Positions 15,978 to 24,511 of a stretch of 40,762 nt of DNA are shown here, piece by piece (the first letter of the stretch is position 1; each line of letters begins with the position of its first letter). The notes under the pieces are model-generated. The model saw only the letters and a program-made list of their open reading frames with translations. It did not search any database and was not told the DNA's origin. This stretch comes from Bacteriovoracaceae bacterium UBA4097 (GTDB taxonomy: Bacteria > Bdellovibrionota > Bacteriovoracia > Bacteriovoracales > Bacteriovoracaceae), in contig DFXX01000060.1 of the NCBI GenBank assembly GCA_002381765.1, forward strand, positions 14,446-55,207, read 5' to 3'. Both the position numbers and the translations under genes were made by a program.

Positions 15978-17922
15978 GTGGCCTAGGAGCAGATAGAGAT
16001 TCTGCTTCTCTTAAGAGATCCAGAGAATCATCATCAAGAGCGGCCTTAATTGTCTGAAGCTTCTTATAAAGAGCAGACAATTCACTGTCACCATATTGGA
16101 AATCAATTTGCGATTCATTGGAAGAAATATTCAGATCAAGATTAAGCATGCTTTCCATTCTGTCAGGACGTAAGGCCAGCATGAAGCTAAATCCGCACTC
16201 TAAGAAGAGCTTATTGGCCCTGAGTTTAGTTATGGCATTTAAGCGGCCAAGCATACTGATGTCACGGTCTAGGGCCTTCTCTAACAGATTAGCGAAGCTT
16301 GAAAGTTCATCGTATAGTTGAGATTCAGCTGACTCACGTTCGGCCGTTCTACTTCCGCCATCGATTCTTTCAACATAAAAATCTTCCGCCGTTAATCCCT
16401 TGCTCTTTAAGTGATCTAAAAAGAGAGTTTGAATTTCTCTGCGAGAAAGTTCTGGAGCATTTATGATTACTTCTGGTGAAAGAATAAGCTGAAGTCTTAG
16501 GCCAAAGTTTGTGAACTTATCATCATCACTTTGCATCCAGTCACTCCAGGGAATTTGCCTTTCTACAATAACCGGAAGGGCCTTTTTAACCTGAAGCTTA
16601 ACATCTTTAAAACCCTTATAGCTGATCTTATTCTTTTTTGAGTTCTGATATCGCACCATATTTAACGGGGCATCGATCTTGTAATCTTTATCGGTCGTAA
16701 AGAGGGCCCTTAATCCATTTTCTTGACGTGACTTGTACCAAGAATAGAAAATCCTCCCTTCACTTCTAGAATCCCATGAGCGAAGTAGATAATAATCAAG
16801 ATTATTGTCAGGGCGACGAACACTCATTTGAGCGTCAGAGATACTAGATCCCCATTTATAGCCAAGAATTCTGTTCCCCAGACGCATTCCGAGACCTCGC
16901 GAATTCTGATTAGAACTCGCGCGAAGATTTCTTTTTAATCTTTCAACACTTCCTGACTGATAGTCTCTTGAATAGATCTCCTCTAATGGAGTGAGATCCA
17001 GAATAAGATTGGCCTGCAGATTTTTCTCATTCGTAAATGGTTTGGCCAGAGCAATATTTTTGAAATCCTTGATTTTCTTTAAAAGACTCTCATAGGCCTC
17101 ACCTACTTCAGAATCAGAAAGATCAAGAACGTAATCAACCATCATCACTTGTTCACGAGACTTGTGGGCCTCAACACGAATGGGATTTAAATCTACCCAA
17201 CGCTCAAGGGCATTATCTAAGAAACTAACTCTAAACACTTCAAAATTGTCCTGATAACCAACTCCCGCAGAAGCCGAAATACCCTTACCTCTATGAGCAA
17301 TGATTTTTAAGCGAACATGAGTCTCATCGAGTCTCACAATTTGTAATTGATAATAACCTTCAAGAAGATAACTTGCACCTAGCGATACACCCCAGGCCGA
17401 ACCCATGGTATTCAGGAGACTGCCGCTTACGACAAAGCCCAAGGAAGATCTAAGAAGGAAGTAATCACCTACATCAAATTTTTTCCCGATGGCACTCTTC
17501 ACTGTTAAAGGGATCCTGTTGGGAGCATACGGCTTAGCAAACATCGCCTGACAAGGATCATTAAAAGAGCGAATAAAGGTTGCTTCAGTCTGATTTTTTA
17601 ATCCCGCAGAAGCTCCGAAATCAACACCTTCAGAAAGATTAATGTCTTTTTTGGGAATCGCTTTAAGACTTACTTGCCATCTATCGGTTCTGAAATAAAG
17701 ACCATTGGTGAAGGCCGGCTCCACTTCATACTCATATCCCGCAGCAACACTTCCACCAGGGAAGAAATCTAAGTCAAGAATATCTAGACTTGTGTCTACT
17801 CCGATATTAGCAATCTGCTGGGCCACAGTGAGTCTGCGTGAAGTCTTGCATTCACTGCTGGCCAGACCTTTGAAACTAAATAAAGTTAAAAAAAGAGAAA
17901 GAATGAGCAAACGAATATTCAT
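15958..17922 (-). CDS. Large exported protein of unknown function
   Basis: A 654-residue protein with a signal peptide (hydrophobic 4-20, cleavage near L-A-S-S). I do not recognise a family. The N-terminal 230 residues are rich in alternating hydrophobic and aromatic residues with Gly-rich turns (S-A-S-A-G-V-G-Y, G-V-S-L-G-A-S-Y-L-L), suggesting a beta-structured, possibly outer-membrane-associated part. The C-terminal third is helical and charged. Only a few cysteines occur (near 24, 123 and 576). The ATG at 17922 has AAGG about 12 bases upstream, a weak ribosome site. It is probably monocistronic; 284 bp of shared upstream region separate it from a divergent response regulator gene. Confidence 0.6.
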   Translation of the reverse strand: MNIRLLILSLFLTLFSFKGLASSECKTSRRLTVAQQIANIGVDTSLDILDLDFFPGGSVAAGYEYEVEPAFTNGLYFRTDRWQVSLKAIPKKDINLSEGVDFGASAGLKNQTEATFIRSFNDPCQAMFAKPYAPNRIPLTVKSAIGKKFDVGDYFLLRSSLGFVVSGSLLNTMGSAWGVSLGASYLLEGYYQLQIVRLDETHVRLKIIAHRGKGISASAGVGYQDNFEVFRVSFLDNALERWVDLNPIRVEAHKSREQVMMVDYVLDLSDSEVGEAYESLLKKIKDFKNIALAKPFTNEKNLQANLILDLTPLEEIYSRDYQSGSVERLKRNLRASSNQNSRGLGMRLGNRILGYKWGSSISDAQMSVRRPDNNLDYYLLRSWDSRSEGRIFYSWYKSRQENGLRALFTTDKDYKIDAPLNMVRYQNSKKNKISYKGFKDVKLQVKKALPVIVERQIPWSDWMQSDDDKFTNFGLRLQLILSPEVIINAPELSRREIQTLFLDHLKSKGLTAEDFYVERIDGGSRTAERESAESQLYDELSSFANLLEKALDRDISMLGRLNAITKLRANKLFLECGFSFMLALRPDRMESMLNLDLNISSNESQIDFQYGDSELSALYKKLQTIKAALDDDSLDLLREAESLSAPRPLMSLAL

Positions 17923-18029
17923 CTGTTGAATCTGCCTTCGAAAGTTTCCGATGCTAAGAGCACCCTAAATGTATAATAATTCGAAAACAATATCCGACCA
18001 AAAAAGAAATGGCCATAAACATTAGAAAA

Positions 18030-18130
18030 ATCTTAGCAAGTTACCCTTGAAAGCCTTATTAGGTTATAATGGCCAAACCATTGTTTCTATTAATGTCTCT
18101 GTTCAAGCACTCTATCGCACTTGCTAAGAT
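18030..18130. repeat. 12-bp inverted repeat with 77-bp spacing
   Basis: ATCTTAGCAAGT at 18030-18041 and ACTTGCTAAGAT at 18119-18130 are perfect reverse complements. They lie in the divergent region between the 654-residue exported protein and the response regulator gene. This could be a paired operator supporting DNA looping or a long-range RNA stem. A chance perfect 12-bp pair in so short a region is unlikely. Confidence 0.5.
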
Positions 18131-18171
18131 GCAGATGTGAAAGTTTTAGTTTAAAGACGAGGAACACTTCC

Positions 18172-18185
18172 TTGATTATAATCAA
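18172..18185 (+). promoter_or_regulatory. 14-bp palindrome containing a -10 box, upstream of the response regulator gene
   Basis: TTGATTATAATCAA is a perfect palindrome and contains TATAAT at 18177-18182. Transcription would begin near 18189, just before AGGGAGG and the GTG at 18207. There is no good -35 element, so the promoter may need an activator, and the palindrome could be a repressor or autoregulation site. Confidence 0.4.
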
Positions 18186-18206
18186 CTTCAGTCAGGGAGG
18201 AAATTA

Positions 18207-18584
18207 GTGAAAGGCAACCTACTCATAATCGATGATGAAAAGCACCTCACTGATAATCTGCAAATGCTTTTTTCCAGGTATTCAGACAAGGTCTTTGTTG
18301 CCAATAATGGAACCGATGGTCTCGCCATTCTTGAAAATGAAGCAATCCATTGTGTCATCTGTGATATCTACATGCCTGAGCTCTCAGGCATCGAGGTCAT
18401 CAAGAAAACCCGAGAAGACGGAAATAAAGTTCCATTTATCTTTTTTACTGCCTATGGCGAAGATGAATTACGGGGAAAGGTGGCCAATTATGAGCAGACT
18501 CTTTTTCTCCTAAAACCAGATATTTCTTCTATCGTAAAAATCATCGAAAGCATGCTCAAGCTTGGAATGTCTTCACCCACTTAG
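18207..18584 (+). CDS. Single-domain response regulator (CheY-like receiver)
   Basis: A 125-residue receiver-only protein. The acidic pocket is Asp9/Asp10 (I-I-D-D-E), the phospho-acceptor is Asp53 (C-D-I-Y-M-P-E), the switch Thr is Thr81 and the conserved Lys is Lys103 in L-L-K-P-D. Start is GTG with AGGGAGG seven bases upstream; no better ATG exists. The gene is convergent with the PAS histidine kinase next to it, and their stop codons overlap by 4 bp (TTAG). They are likely partners but are not co-transcribed. With no output domain, signalling must go through protein contact or a relay. Confidence 0.9.
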   Translation: MKGNLLIIDDEKHLTDNLQMLFSRYSDKVFVANNGTDGLAILENEAIHCVICDIYMPELSGIEVIKKTREDGNKVPFIFFTAYGEDELRGKVANYEQTLFLLKPDISSIVKIIESMLKLGMSSPT

Positions 18585-20086
18585 TCGACTCTGTTTTTAG
18601 GAATTTCTAAGGCAAAGCAGGATGGACTAATTTCCGGCCGAAGAACTAAACGACCTCCATGCTCCTTCATGATACTTCTCGAGATGCTGAGTCCAAGCCC
18701 CGAACCTTTTCCGATCTCTTTGGTTGTGAAATAAGGTTCAAAGATCTCATTGCGTATTTCAAGAGGAACCCCAGCTCCAGAATCTGAGACTTCGATACAA
18801 ATAAGATCTCCTTTATCTTTAAGTTTAACATGGACCCAAGGTTGGTTTTGACCTTCAACGGCATCGGCCGCATTAGAGAGGAGATTTAAAATCACTTCGG
18901 AGAGCTGAACCCGGTAACAATTAAGAGGAGTTTTAAGAAGTCTCTCATCAAAATCACTAGTGAGTTTGATACCTAACTTTTTAAACTTCATATCACTCAT
19001 CAGGATGACATCATCCAATACGTCTTTAAGAAAACAGGTCGTCTTAGTATTCTTCTGCCCTTTGTGGGATATATTCTTGAGAGACTGCACGATAGAAGTC
19101 ATGCGATCAACTGTCTGATCGATGGTCTCTAAGCGATCTAATATAAACATTCGTCCTACCTCACCGTCCTTCAGCATGTCTTTTAACAGAAAGGTGATAC
19201 TCTTAATAATCGATAGCGGATTATTGATTTCATGACCGATTTCTCCCGCCAAGTTTCCAATGGACGCCATTTTAGAAGCACTAATGGCCTTAATTCTATC
19301 GCTTTCAATATTACGAATACTTTTCACTTGTTCCGTTTCATCAAAGGAAATACCACCATGGCCCGTTTCTCCATGTTCATCATGAAAAGTGAACTTGATG
19401 GTTCTAAAATGCCTCTCCTGCCCATGCTTCGTTCGTAGGGCGTGGTGAATCTCCTGAGTTCCCTCATGCATTTCCAGAGAATTAATGAATCCTCTGAGCC
19501 CTTCATCAAAATGCTTATTGGTAAACTCGATAGATCCATTGTGATTAAAAAGATAGATGGAAGCAGGAATAACATCCAAGATTGTTTTGAAGAAGGCCCG
19601 TTGTTCACTTAATCTTTGTTGTGTCTTAAAGCTTTCGGTAATATCTCTCAAGGTAAGTATCGCCCCTCTTAACTCATCGTTGATAGTCACAGCCGTTCCA
19701 TTACAGGAAACATGAATACCCTCTGGATGGGTAGCTGACTTAATGAAGAATCTATAATCTGATACTTTTTCGCCTTGTAAAACTTTATAGGCGGGCAACT
19801 CCTTTACACTCAGTTTTGTTGTCCCATCAGAGTGGAAGAGTTCAAGCATTTCATTCCATTCTGCAAACTCGGTAAGTCCTTGAGAGCAACCTAAAAAAGT
19901 TCTCGCTGATTGATTGGCATAAACAATGTTCAAGTTTTTATCGCTAAATATAATTCCATCCATGGTGGAGTCTAAGGCATCTGAGTAAATAAGTTCCCGT
20001 AGGGGGTTGATCTTATTTCCATCAGATGGGATGCGATGAAGTTCCTGCATAAGTTCCTCCCAGGTAAACTCTACAGCTAAATCCAT
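18581..20086 (-). CDS. Cytoplasmic PAS-PAS sensor histidine kinase
   Basis: A 501-residue soluble kinase with no membrane segment. PAS domain 1 spans about 32-152 (I-I-F-S-D-K-N-L-N-I-V-Y-A-N, ending T-L-R-D-I-T), and PAS domain 2 about 158-255 (S-I-Y-L-F-N-H-N-G-S-I-E-F-T-N). HisKA has His285 in G-H-E-I-N-N-P-L-S, and the ATPase domain shows N-L-L-S-N-A-A-D-A, D-S-G-A-G-V-P and G-S-G-L-G-L-S. The H-E-I-N-N-P box places it in the NtrB/ZraS-like group. I start at the ATG at 20086; the TTG five codons earlier has no better ribosome site. The stop overlaps the convergent receiver gene. Confidence 0.92.
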   Translation of the reverse strand: MDLAVEFTWEELMQELHRIPSDGNKINPLRELIYSDALDSTMDGIIFSDKNLNIVYANQSARTFLGCSQGLTEFAEWNEMLELFHSDGTTKLSVKELPAYKVLQGEKVSDYRFFIKSATHPEGIHVSCNGTAVTINDELRGAILTLRDITESFKTQQRLSEQRAFFKTILDVIPASIYLFNHNGSIEFTNKHFDEGLRGFINSLEMHEGTQEIHHALRTKHGQERHFRTIKFTFHDEHGETGHGGISFDETEQVKSIRNIESDRIKAISASKMASIGNLAGEIGHEINNPLSIIKSITFLLKDMLKDGEVGRMFILDRLETIDQTVDRMTSIVQSLKNISHKGQKNTKTTCFLKDVLDDVILMSDMKFKKLGIKLTSDFDERLLKTPLNCYRVQLSEVILNLLSNAADAVEGQNQPWVHVKLKDKGDLICIEVSDSGAGVPLEIRNEIFEPYFTTKEIGKGSGLGLSISRSIMKEHGGRLVLRPEISPSCFALEIPKNRVD

Positions 20087-20162
20087 CTTTTTTCTTATCA
20101 AGAAGGCTTAAATTGATCTTGGCACTTCTTTTGCTTCTTGTTTTTTAATACGGAGGCCTGCT

Positions 20163-21224
20163 ATGAAAAATGAAACTAAAACTCTCTTACTCATGCTTTT
20201 GTGCAGCTCACTCTTAATAAGCGCTTGCGGCTCAAACTCAGATGATGATGACAATAATCAGATCCAGCAAGAGCAACAGGCCGATGCAGGAGAATATTAC
20301 GGAAGCTTTGAAGCCTTAAACCCAAGTCTTGCGCCTGATGCAAAAGTTCAGTCAAGTATCACCATCAATGATGATACCGTAAACGTTCGGGTGAAAGGAG
20401 ATGAGCTGCCACTTAACACTATTCATCATCAATTTATGTATTCCGGAAATAGCTGCCCGGGCCAAGAAGCCGACAGTAATGGAGATGGTTTAATCGATTA
20501 CCAGGAACTGCTGGCCCAGATAGGACCCATCCTCATTCCCTTGAATGATGATATTAGCTCTCAAACTAGTGGCACTCGATTCCCTAAATCTAACGGTCGA
20601 GGGACTTTTACATATAATGAATCAGCATCATTGGAAGATATGGTGAGCGATCTTCGAGAACCAGATACCCAACCAGATGATGATTTAGGAAAACTTGGTC
20701 CTGATGAGAGATTAAATCTAGGTGGAAGAGTCTTAGTTATTCATGGAGTGGATCGAGGAGTTGCTCTTCCCTCTACGGTTGGGGCAAAAGAGGGTCTGAA
20801 TGCAGCAGAATCCCTCCCTATTGCCTGTTCTGTTATTGAGCGAGGCTCAGCTCCTAATGAAGAGCAAACTCCGCCAGAGGACACAGGTGAACCTCAGCCG
20901 CGTGAAGACTCCTTCAGTACCCGCTTAAACTCAGAACTTCTTATTTCGGGCAATAGGTGCGATGGCGAAAATTGTCCTGAAGGTAAATGGCTGGTGATCG
21001 TGGATAACGTCAATACCTGCTCGCCTGATGGTGCCTGCACTGAAATTGGAGTCAATCCTATCGAAGCAGAACTCAGGAAGGTCGATGTAACAAGCCCCAC
21101 TACCCTGAGCTTTTATAATATTATTCCGGACGACTCGGCCAGTGATGAGCAGCAGAATATACTGGAGGATCATTGGGTAAGATTTGATCTTAATGGAGAC
21201 CCGGTTGTTCTAGAGAAAAATTAA
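20163..21224 (+). CDS. Lipoprotein with EF-hand-like calcium loop, function unknown
   Basis: A 353-residue lipoprotein. A hydrophobic signal ends in the lipobox L-I-S-A-C with Cys22 as lipidation site, followed by an Asp-rich tether. Residues 105-116 (D-S-N-G-D-G-L-I-D-Y-Q-E) fit the 12-residue EF-hand calcium loop at every ligand position. A later L-G-G-R-V-L-V-I-H-G-V-D stretch recalls the end of CHRD or Cu/Zn-superoxide-dismutase-like beta domains, but this is too weak to name. Several Cys in the last 130 residues may form disulfides. GGAGG precedes the ATG. Its stop overlaps the convergent polysaccharide deacetylase gene by 4 bp (TTAA). Confidence 0.7.
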   Translation: MKNETKTLLLMLLCSSLLISACGSNSDDDDNNQIQQEQQADAGEYYGSFEALNPSLAPDAKVQSSITINDDTVNVRVKGDELPLNTIHHQFMYSGNSCPGQEADSNGDGLIDYQELLAQIGPILIPLNDDISSQTSGTRFPKSNGRGTFTYNESASLEDMVSDLREPDTQPDDDLGKLGPDERLNLGGRVLVIHGVDRGVALPSTVGAKEGLNAAESLPIACSVIERGSAPNEEQTPPEDTGEPQPREDSFSTRLNSELLISGNRCDGENCPEGKWLVIVDNVNTCSPDGACTEIGVNPIEAELRKVDVTSPTTLSFYNIIPDDSASDEQQNILEDHWVRFDLNGDPVVLEKN

Positions 21225-22384
21225 GGTAATCGACAAGACTCGACCAAGGGGTCGGTCTTGCTATACCACTTGCCTTCAAAGCAAATGGACTCTCCTCCCG
21301 AACAATGAGCATAACTGCGCTGGTACTGAGCACTATAGCAGCTTTTGTCTCGCTCCTCTTCCTCACACCCAACCTTCACCCCGTCTTGCATGATACTGGA
21401 AAGAAGATCTTCCATGTTTCTGAAGGGGGCCTCTTCGGTCGCCTTCTTTGGAATATACACACCACGATCCACTAAAGAGGCTTTTTGTTTTTCCATCTCT
21501 TGGGCGGAGACAAAATTCATGCCTAAGCACTGTCCCACGTCCACCAATACTGGTATGGCCACAGTGTTCATGGCCTTGATGTCATGAAAGAGGGCCACTT
21601 GCATGGGAGCTTTAGAAGCGCAGAAAGATTTGAGATTATTTAAAATGTATTTCTTTAGCACATCTTTTCCTGGCATATTGGCGCCATGAGAAGAGTCTTG
21701 TGAATCATGATTCCATCCTAAGTGAGAAAAACCTTGTCCCGCCAGAGTTTGTAGGGAGGCACTCTGGCCCCGATACTCCTTGAGTTGAGAAGCATAATCA
21801 GATGAAGATAACTTGATTTGTCCTGATCGGGCCATTTCTTGAAGCTCTCTTTGCGAGGGCATGGCACCTCTGCCGTAAGGAAAGCGAAATAGTTTAAGGG
21901 ATTGCTTTGAGAACTTTCCCTTGGTGGCACTATCGAGAAGATCGATACTTTTTTTAAGTTGAGCTTCCCGCTGGTTCTGAGAAAAACCAGCTTCCAGAAC
22001 TTTTCCCTCTGCATTCATTCTCAAATCATAGGCGGCGTGATCATGACCGTGATTGGCCATGAGGTGACCTTCTGAGAGAATGGCCTCTGCTATTTTTTTG
22101 TTTTCAGAATAATGCGAGTGCTTGGGATCAAGATTAGTGGTGGTGATAAAAAAACTCGCCCTTACCTTACGTGCCTTGAGCTCCTTTAATAGAACCGAAG
22201 TATGTTGAGCAGAAGGGCCATCATCAAAAGTCAGATGAATATTTGTGGAACAAGAATTGAAAGTTTTTTTGATCTCGGCCAGGACTTCCTGAGCAAGCTC
22301 TGGATGTCCTTTCAACTCACACTTCCCATGAGTTAAAGGACTAAGTAACAGGAGAAAAGATAAGACCATAAATCGAGTCAGCAT
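21221..22384 (-). CDS. Exported polysaccharide deacetylase (NodB-type, carbohydrate esterase 4)
   Basis: A 387-residue exported enzyme that removes acetyl groups from a polymer such as peptidoglycan or chitin-like glycan. A signal peptide (1-20) precedes the NodB domain. Motif 1 is T-F-D-D-G-P at 52-57 (base Asp54, metal ligand Asp55), motif 2 is N-H-G-H-D-H at 111-116 (zinc His112 and His116), and motif 3 is R-F-P-Y-G at 167-171. A Cys-rich tail after residue 315 is extra to the core domain and may bind substrate. Peptidoglycan deacetylases matter in predatory bacteria that enter prey, but use against prey is inference. The Shine-Dalgarno is weak (CAGG). Confidence 0.9.
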   Translation of the reverse strand: MLTRFMVLSFLLLLSPLTHGKCELKGHPELAQEVLAEIKKTFNSCSTNIHLTFDDGPSAQHTSVLLKELKARKVRASFFITTTNLDPKHSHYSENKKIAEAILSEGHLMANHGHDHAAYDLRMNAEGKVLEAGFSQNQREAQLKKSIDLLDSATKGKFSKQSLKLFRFPYGRGAMPSQRELQEMARSGQIKLSSSDYASQLKEYRGQSASLQTLAGQGFSHLGWNHDSQDSSHGANMPGKDVLKKYILNNLKSFCASKAPMQVALFHDIKAMNTVAIPVLVDVGQCLGMNFVSAQEMEKQKASLVDRGVYIPKKATEEAPFRNMEDLLSSIMQDGVKVGCEEEERDKSCYSAQYQRSYAHCSGGESICFEGKWYSKTDPLVESCRLP

Positions 22385-22422
22385 ATGACCTGACTTATCG
22401 GATTATGGTCTGGTTAACTTAA

Positions 22423-23553
22423 TTAAATGAGGCCTTGAATGAAAGAATAGTTCTTCACCATAAACTCCCATTGCTGAAGGCAAGCATCAAACTCGGCACG
22501 AGTGGCAGAGATTCTCGCCTTCATTTCCTGGAGGCTCATAGGAGCGAGGTGCTTTTTACTGCGCTTATATTCAGTCTTAAGATCTTGCAGTCTTTGATAG
22601 GTTTCCAGGGCCTGGGCCTTGAGCTTTTCCAGTTCTTGCATAAACTTCTCGGCCGACTCTCCTGCTTTAGATTTAATTTCCTTGGACTTCATATGCATCT
22701 TGGCCGCCAGGATCTTATCCGTAGGAGTGGACTTCAATTTATGCGTCAGCCCCACCCAATTGAGAGTTTTAATCAGCCATTTCGTTGGGTCAAAGTGAAA
22801 CCACCGAATGCCATTTCTATAGTCGGTCTGGAAGTAATGATGAAAGTTATGGTAGCCCTCGCCGAAGGTTAGGAGGGCCATGATCCAACTATCCTTAGCG
22901 GAATTTGAATCAGTATAGGGAGTGCTACCTAAACAGTGGCAAAGAGAGTTGATAAAAAAAGTACAATGTTGGGTAAAGACGATTCTGACTAGTGATCCCA
23001 CGGCAAAACCACCCAAAAAGGAGCCCAGAAAAAAGCCACCGATTAAGGTAGGAAGAATCATTCCTATGGTAACTGAGATAAGAAGATAATACTTATGCTG
23101 CCACATCACCAGGGGATCATGTCTGAAATCTTTAGCAAATTTCTCTTTGATCTCACCATTTTTCTTTAAAAACACCCAACCAATATGAGCATGAAAGAAG
23201 CCTTCCTGAATGCTATAAGGATCTTCCTCGGTATCAACCTTATGGTGATGCAGACGGTGATCGCTGGACCACTTTAAAACGCTGTTCTCAAAAGCGGCCG
23301 CTCCAAAGAGGAGATAAAATATTTTTATAACAGGATGAGCATCATAGGCCCTATGGGCAAATAAACGGTGGTAGCCGGCAGTAATGGACATTCCAGTGAG
23401 AAAGTAAAAAACGATACCCAAGATGACCGGACCCATATGAAAACCATCAATTTTAACCCAATAGTAGGTTCCAATAATGGCAAGAACTGGAGTGAGAGTT
23501 AGAAAGAGAAAATTAACTATATCTATATTTTTAAGGGAGTACTTTCCTTGCAT
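22423..23553 (-). CDS. Delta-9-type acyl-CoA/acyl-lipid fatty acid desaturase with coiled-coil tail
   Basis: A 376-residue membrane desaturase that introduces a cis double bond in acyl chains, using a di-iron centre. The three histidine boxes are intact: H-R-L-F-A-H at 62-67, H-R-L-H-H at 99-103, and H-N-F-H-H at 235-239. Hydrophobic segments lie near 14-60, 75-90 and 160-205. Residues about 280-376 are a charged helical tail with heptad-like E/K/L spacing (M-Q-E-L-E-K-L-K-A-Q-A-L-E), absent from ordinary OLE1/DesC enzymes; its role is unknown. AAGG precedes the ATG. Upstream 9-bp direct repeats overlap the likely promoter. Confidence 0.92.
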   Translation of the reverse strand: MQGKYSLKNIDIVNFLFLTLTPVLAIIGTYYWVKIDGFHMGPVILGIVFYFLTGMSITAGYHRLFAHRAYDAHPVIKIFYLLFGAAAFENSVLKWSSDHRLHHHKVDTEEDPYSIQEGFFHAHIGWVFLKKNGEIKEKFAKDFRHDPLVMWQHKYYLLISVTIGMILPTLIGGFFLGSFLGGFAVGSLVRIVFTQHCTFFINSLCHCLGSTPYTDSNSAKDSWIMALLTFGEGYHNFHHYFQTDYRNGIRWFHFDPTKWLIKTLNWVGLTHKLKSTPTDKILAAKMHMKSKEIKSKAGESAEKFMQELEKLKAQALETYQRLQDLKTEYKRSKKHLAPMSLQEMKARISATRAEFDACLQQWEFMVKNYSFIQGLI

Positions 23554-23570
23554 GATTACCTTCTCGACGA

Positions 23571-23601
23571 AAATTTAACTTAAAGAAATTTAACCCCACA
23601 A
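23571..23601 (-). promoter_or_regulatory. Promoter with 9-bp direct repeats upstream of the desaturase
   Basis: On the minus strand TTGTGG (23601-23596), 17 bp, then TTAAAT (23578-23573) is a plausible promoter. GTTAAATTT occurs twice with a 15-bp period (23594-23586 and 23579-23571), covering the spacer and -10. Tandem sites over a desaturase promoter could mediate lipid- or temperature-dependent control. Confidence 0.35.
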
Positions 23602-23644
23602 AAGAAGCTTTTGCCAGATATGTTTTTCCTGAATGGTAAGCCCT

Positions 23645-24193
23645 TTAAATATCTGCATCTTGAGTACGCACTAACTGAACAGGTAATTCCACATGCTCTA
23701 AAAGTCGGCACTCCACTCGGACATTGGGTCTCACATATTCACTGCCGCAGATATATTGATGAGGAGTTCTGCCATAGCGGCCAGGAGCAGTACAGTAAAC
23801 AGGTCGATAGTAACCATTTACAGGTCCAGTTGAAATTCTTTGAACGACATAGCGTGGAACGGTCATGAGAACATTAACGACTTCCGGTGTTTCGAAATAA
23901 ACTTTAACTGGGAGGTTTTTAAAAGAGCATCCTCTTGAGTCATAAAAATTTACACTCCCTTGAATACTTCTCGCATAGCTCTTAGGTATCACCACATGCT
24001 GATCGATGGTATGAGAGAGCGTCCTGTTGGGGAAAACAAATCTCTCCTGCGAGGAAAAGTGAAAGTTATTCTCCATGGAAATAAATCTCAAGAGGTCTTG
24101 GGAAGTCGTGGAGACCCAATTGCCAGCAAGATCAAACTCCTGGGCCATAGCAGATGAAGTAAGAGTCAGAAGGATAGGTATTAGCTTTTTCAT
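23645..24193 (-). CDS. Small exported protein of unknown function
   Basis: A 182-residue protein with a clear signal peptide (residues 1-17, ending A-M-A). The mature part starts F-D-L-A-G-N-W-V-S, a lipocalin-like opening motif, and continues with beta-strand-like segments. Four cysteines in the mature part (in G-C-S-F, Y-C-T-A, I-C-G-S and E-C-R-L) could form two disulfides. There is a Tyr/Pro/Arg-rich stretch near 120-150. I do not recognise a family; a small lipocalin-like binding protein is only a possibility. No Shine-Dalgarno precedes the ATG. It lies on the same strand as the desaturase with 91 bp between. Confidence 0.6.
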   Translation of the reverse strand: MKKLIPILLTLTSSAMAQEFDLAGNWVSTTSQDLLRFISMENNFHFSSQERFVFPNRTLSHTIDQHVVIPKSYARSIQGSVNFYDSRGCSFKNLPVKVYFETPEVVNVLMTVPRYVVQRISTGPVNGYYRPVYCTAPGRYGRTPHQYICGSEYVRPNVRVECRLLEHVELPVQLVRTQDADI

Positions 24194-24245
24194 GGAAAGA
24201 AGTATTACGCCTCACTCAGGTAAAATGCAAAAGGCAATGCGTTAG

Positions 24246-24274
24246 CTTATGGCATGAATCATGCTTCTCATAAG
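24246..24274. promoter_or_regulatory. Nested inverted repeats upstream of the two-gene mini-operon
   Basis: GCATGA-A-TCATGC (24252-24264) is a 13-bp palindrome, enclosed by CTTATG (24246-24251) and CATAAG (24269-24274). It ends 30 bp before the first start codon, so it could be an operator or a leader RNA structure. Confidence 0.4.
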
Positions 24275-24304
24275 GGAGATATCTGACTAAAAGGAGTGCA
24301 GTAC

Positions 24305-24499
24305 ATGGCAAAAGTTATGGAATCGGGAAAAGCACATGTTATCAAAGGAAGTCTTGTCTATCTTTGGGAGGAACTGAAGACCATGAATCGGACAAAATTC
24401 CGGGCCCTTTCAACAATATTTATGGGGTACTTCAAAATGAGATTTCGTGAGGATCGTCCGGAAAAAAAAACAAAGACCAGTGATTATCATGATTGGTAA
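24305..24499 (+). CDS. Small basic protein of unknown function (64 aa)
   Basis: Starting at the ATG at 24305, with AAGGAG eight bases upstream, this gives 64 residues. It is basic, with a hydrophobic-aromatic helix-like centre (G-S-L-V-Y-L-W-E-E-L and S-T-I-F-M-G-Y-F-K-M-R-F) and a charged tail. There is no signal peptide. No family is recognised. It is the first of two tiny genes, with 12 bases between its stop and the next ATG, which suggests an operon. Good ribosome sites on both genes argue that they are real. Confidence 0.65.
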   Translation: MAKVMESGKAHVIKGSLVYLWEELKTMNRTKFRALSTIFMGYFKMRFREDRPEKKTKTSDYHDW

Positions 24500-24511
24500 G
24501 GAGTTTTACTT

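Noticed and set aside
15958..17922. Homology between the 654-residue exported protein and the unknown protein at the right edge
   Set aside because: Both are large and mix beta-like and helical regions, but I found no convincing aligned block by eye.
18047..18070. TTGAAA and TATAAT as a promoter for the response regulator gene
   Set aside because: The boxes are only 12 bp apart, too close for a sigma70 promoter; other -35 choices are poor.
23611..23868. Plus-strand ORF overlapping the 182-residue exported protein
   Set aside because: It is the reverse-frame shadow of a gene with a clear signal peptide and has no ribosome binding site.
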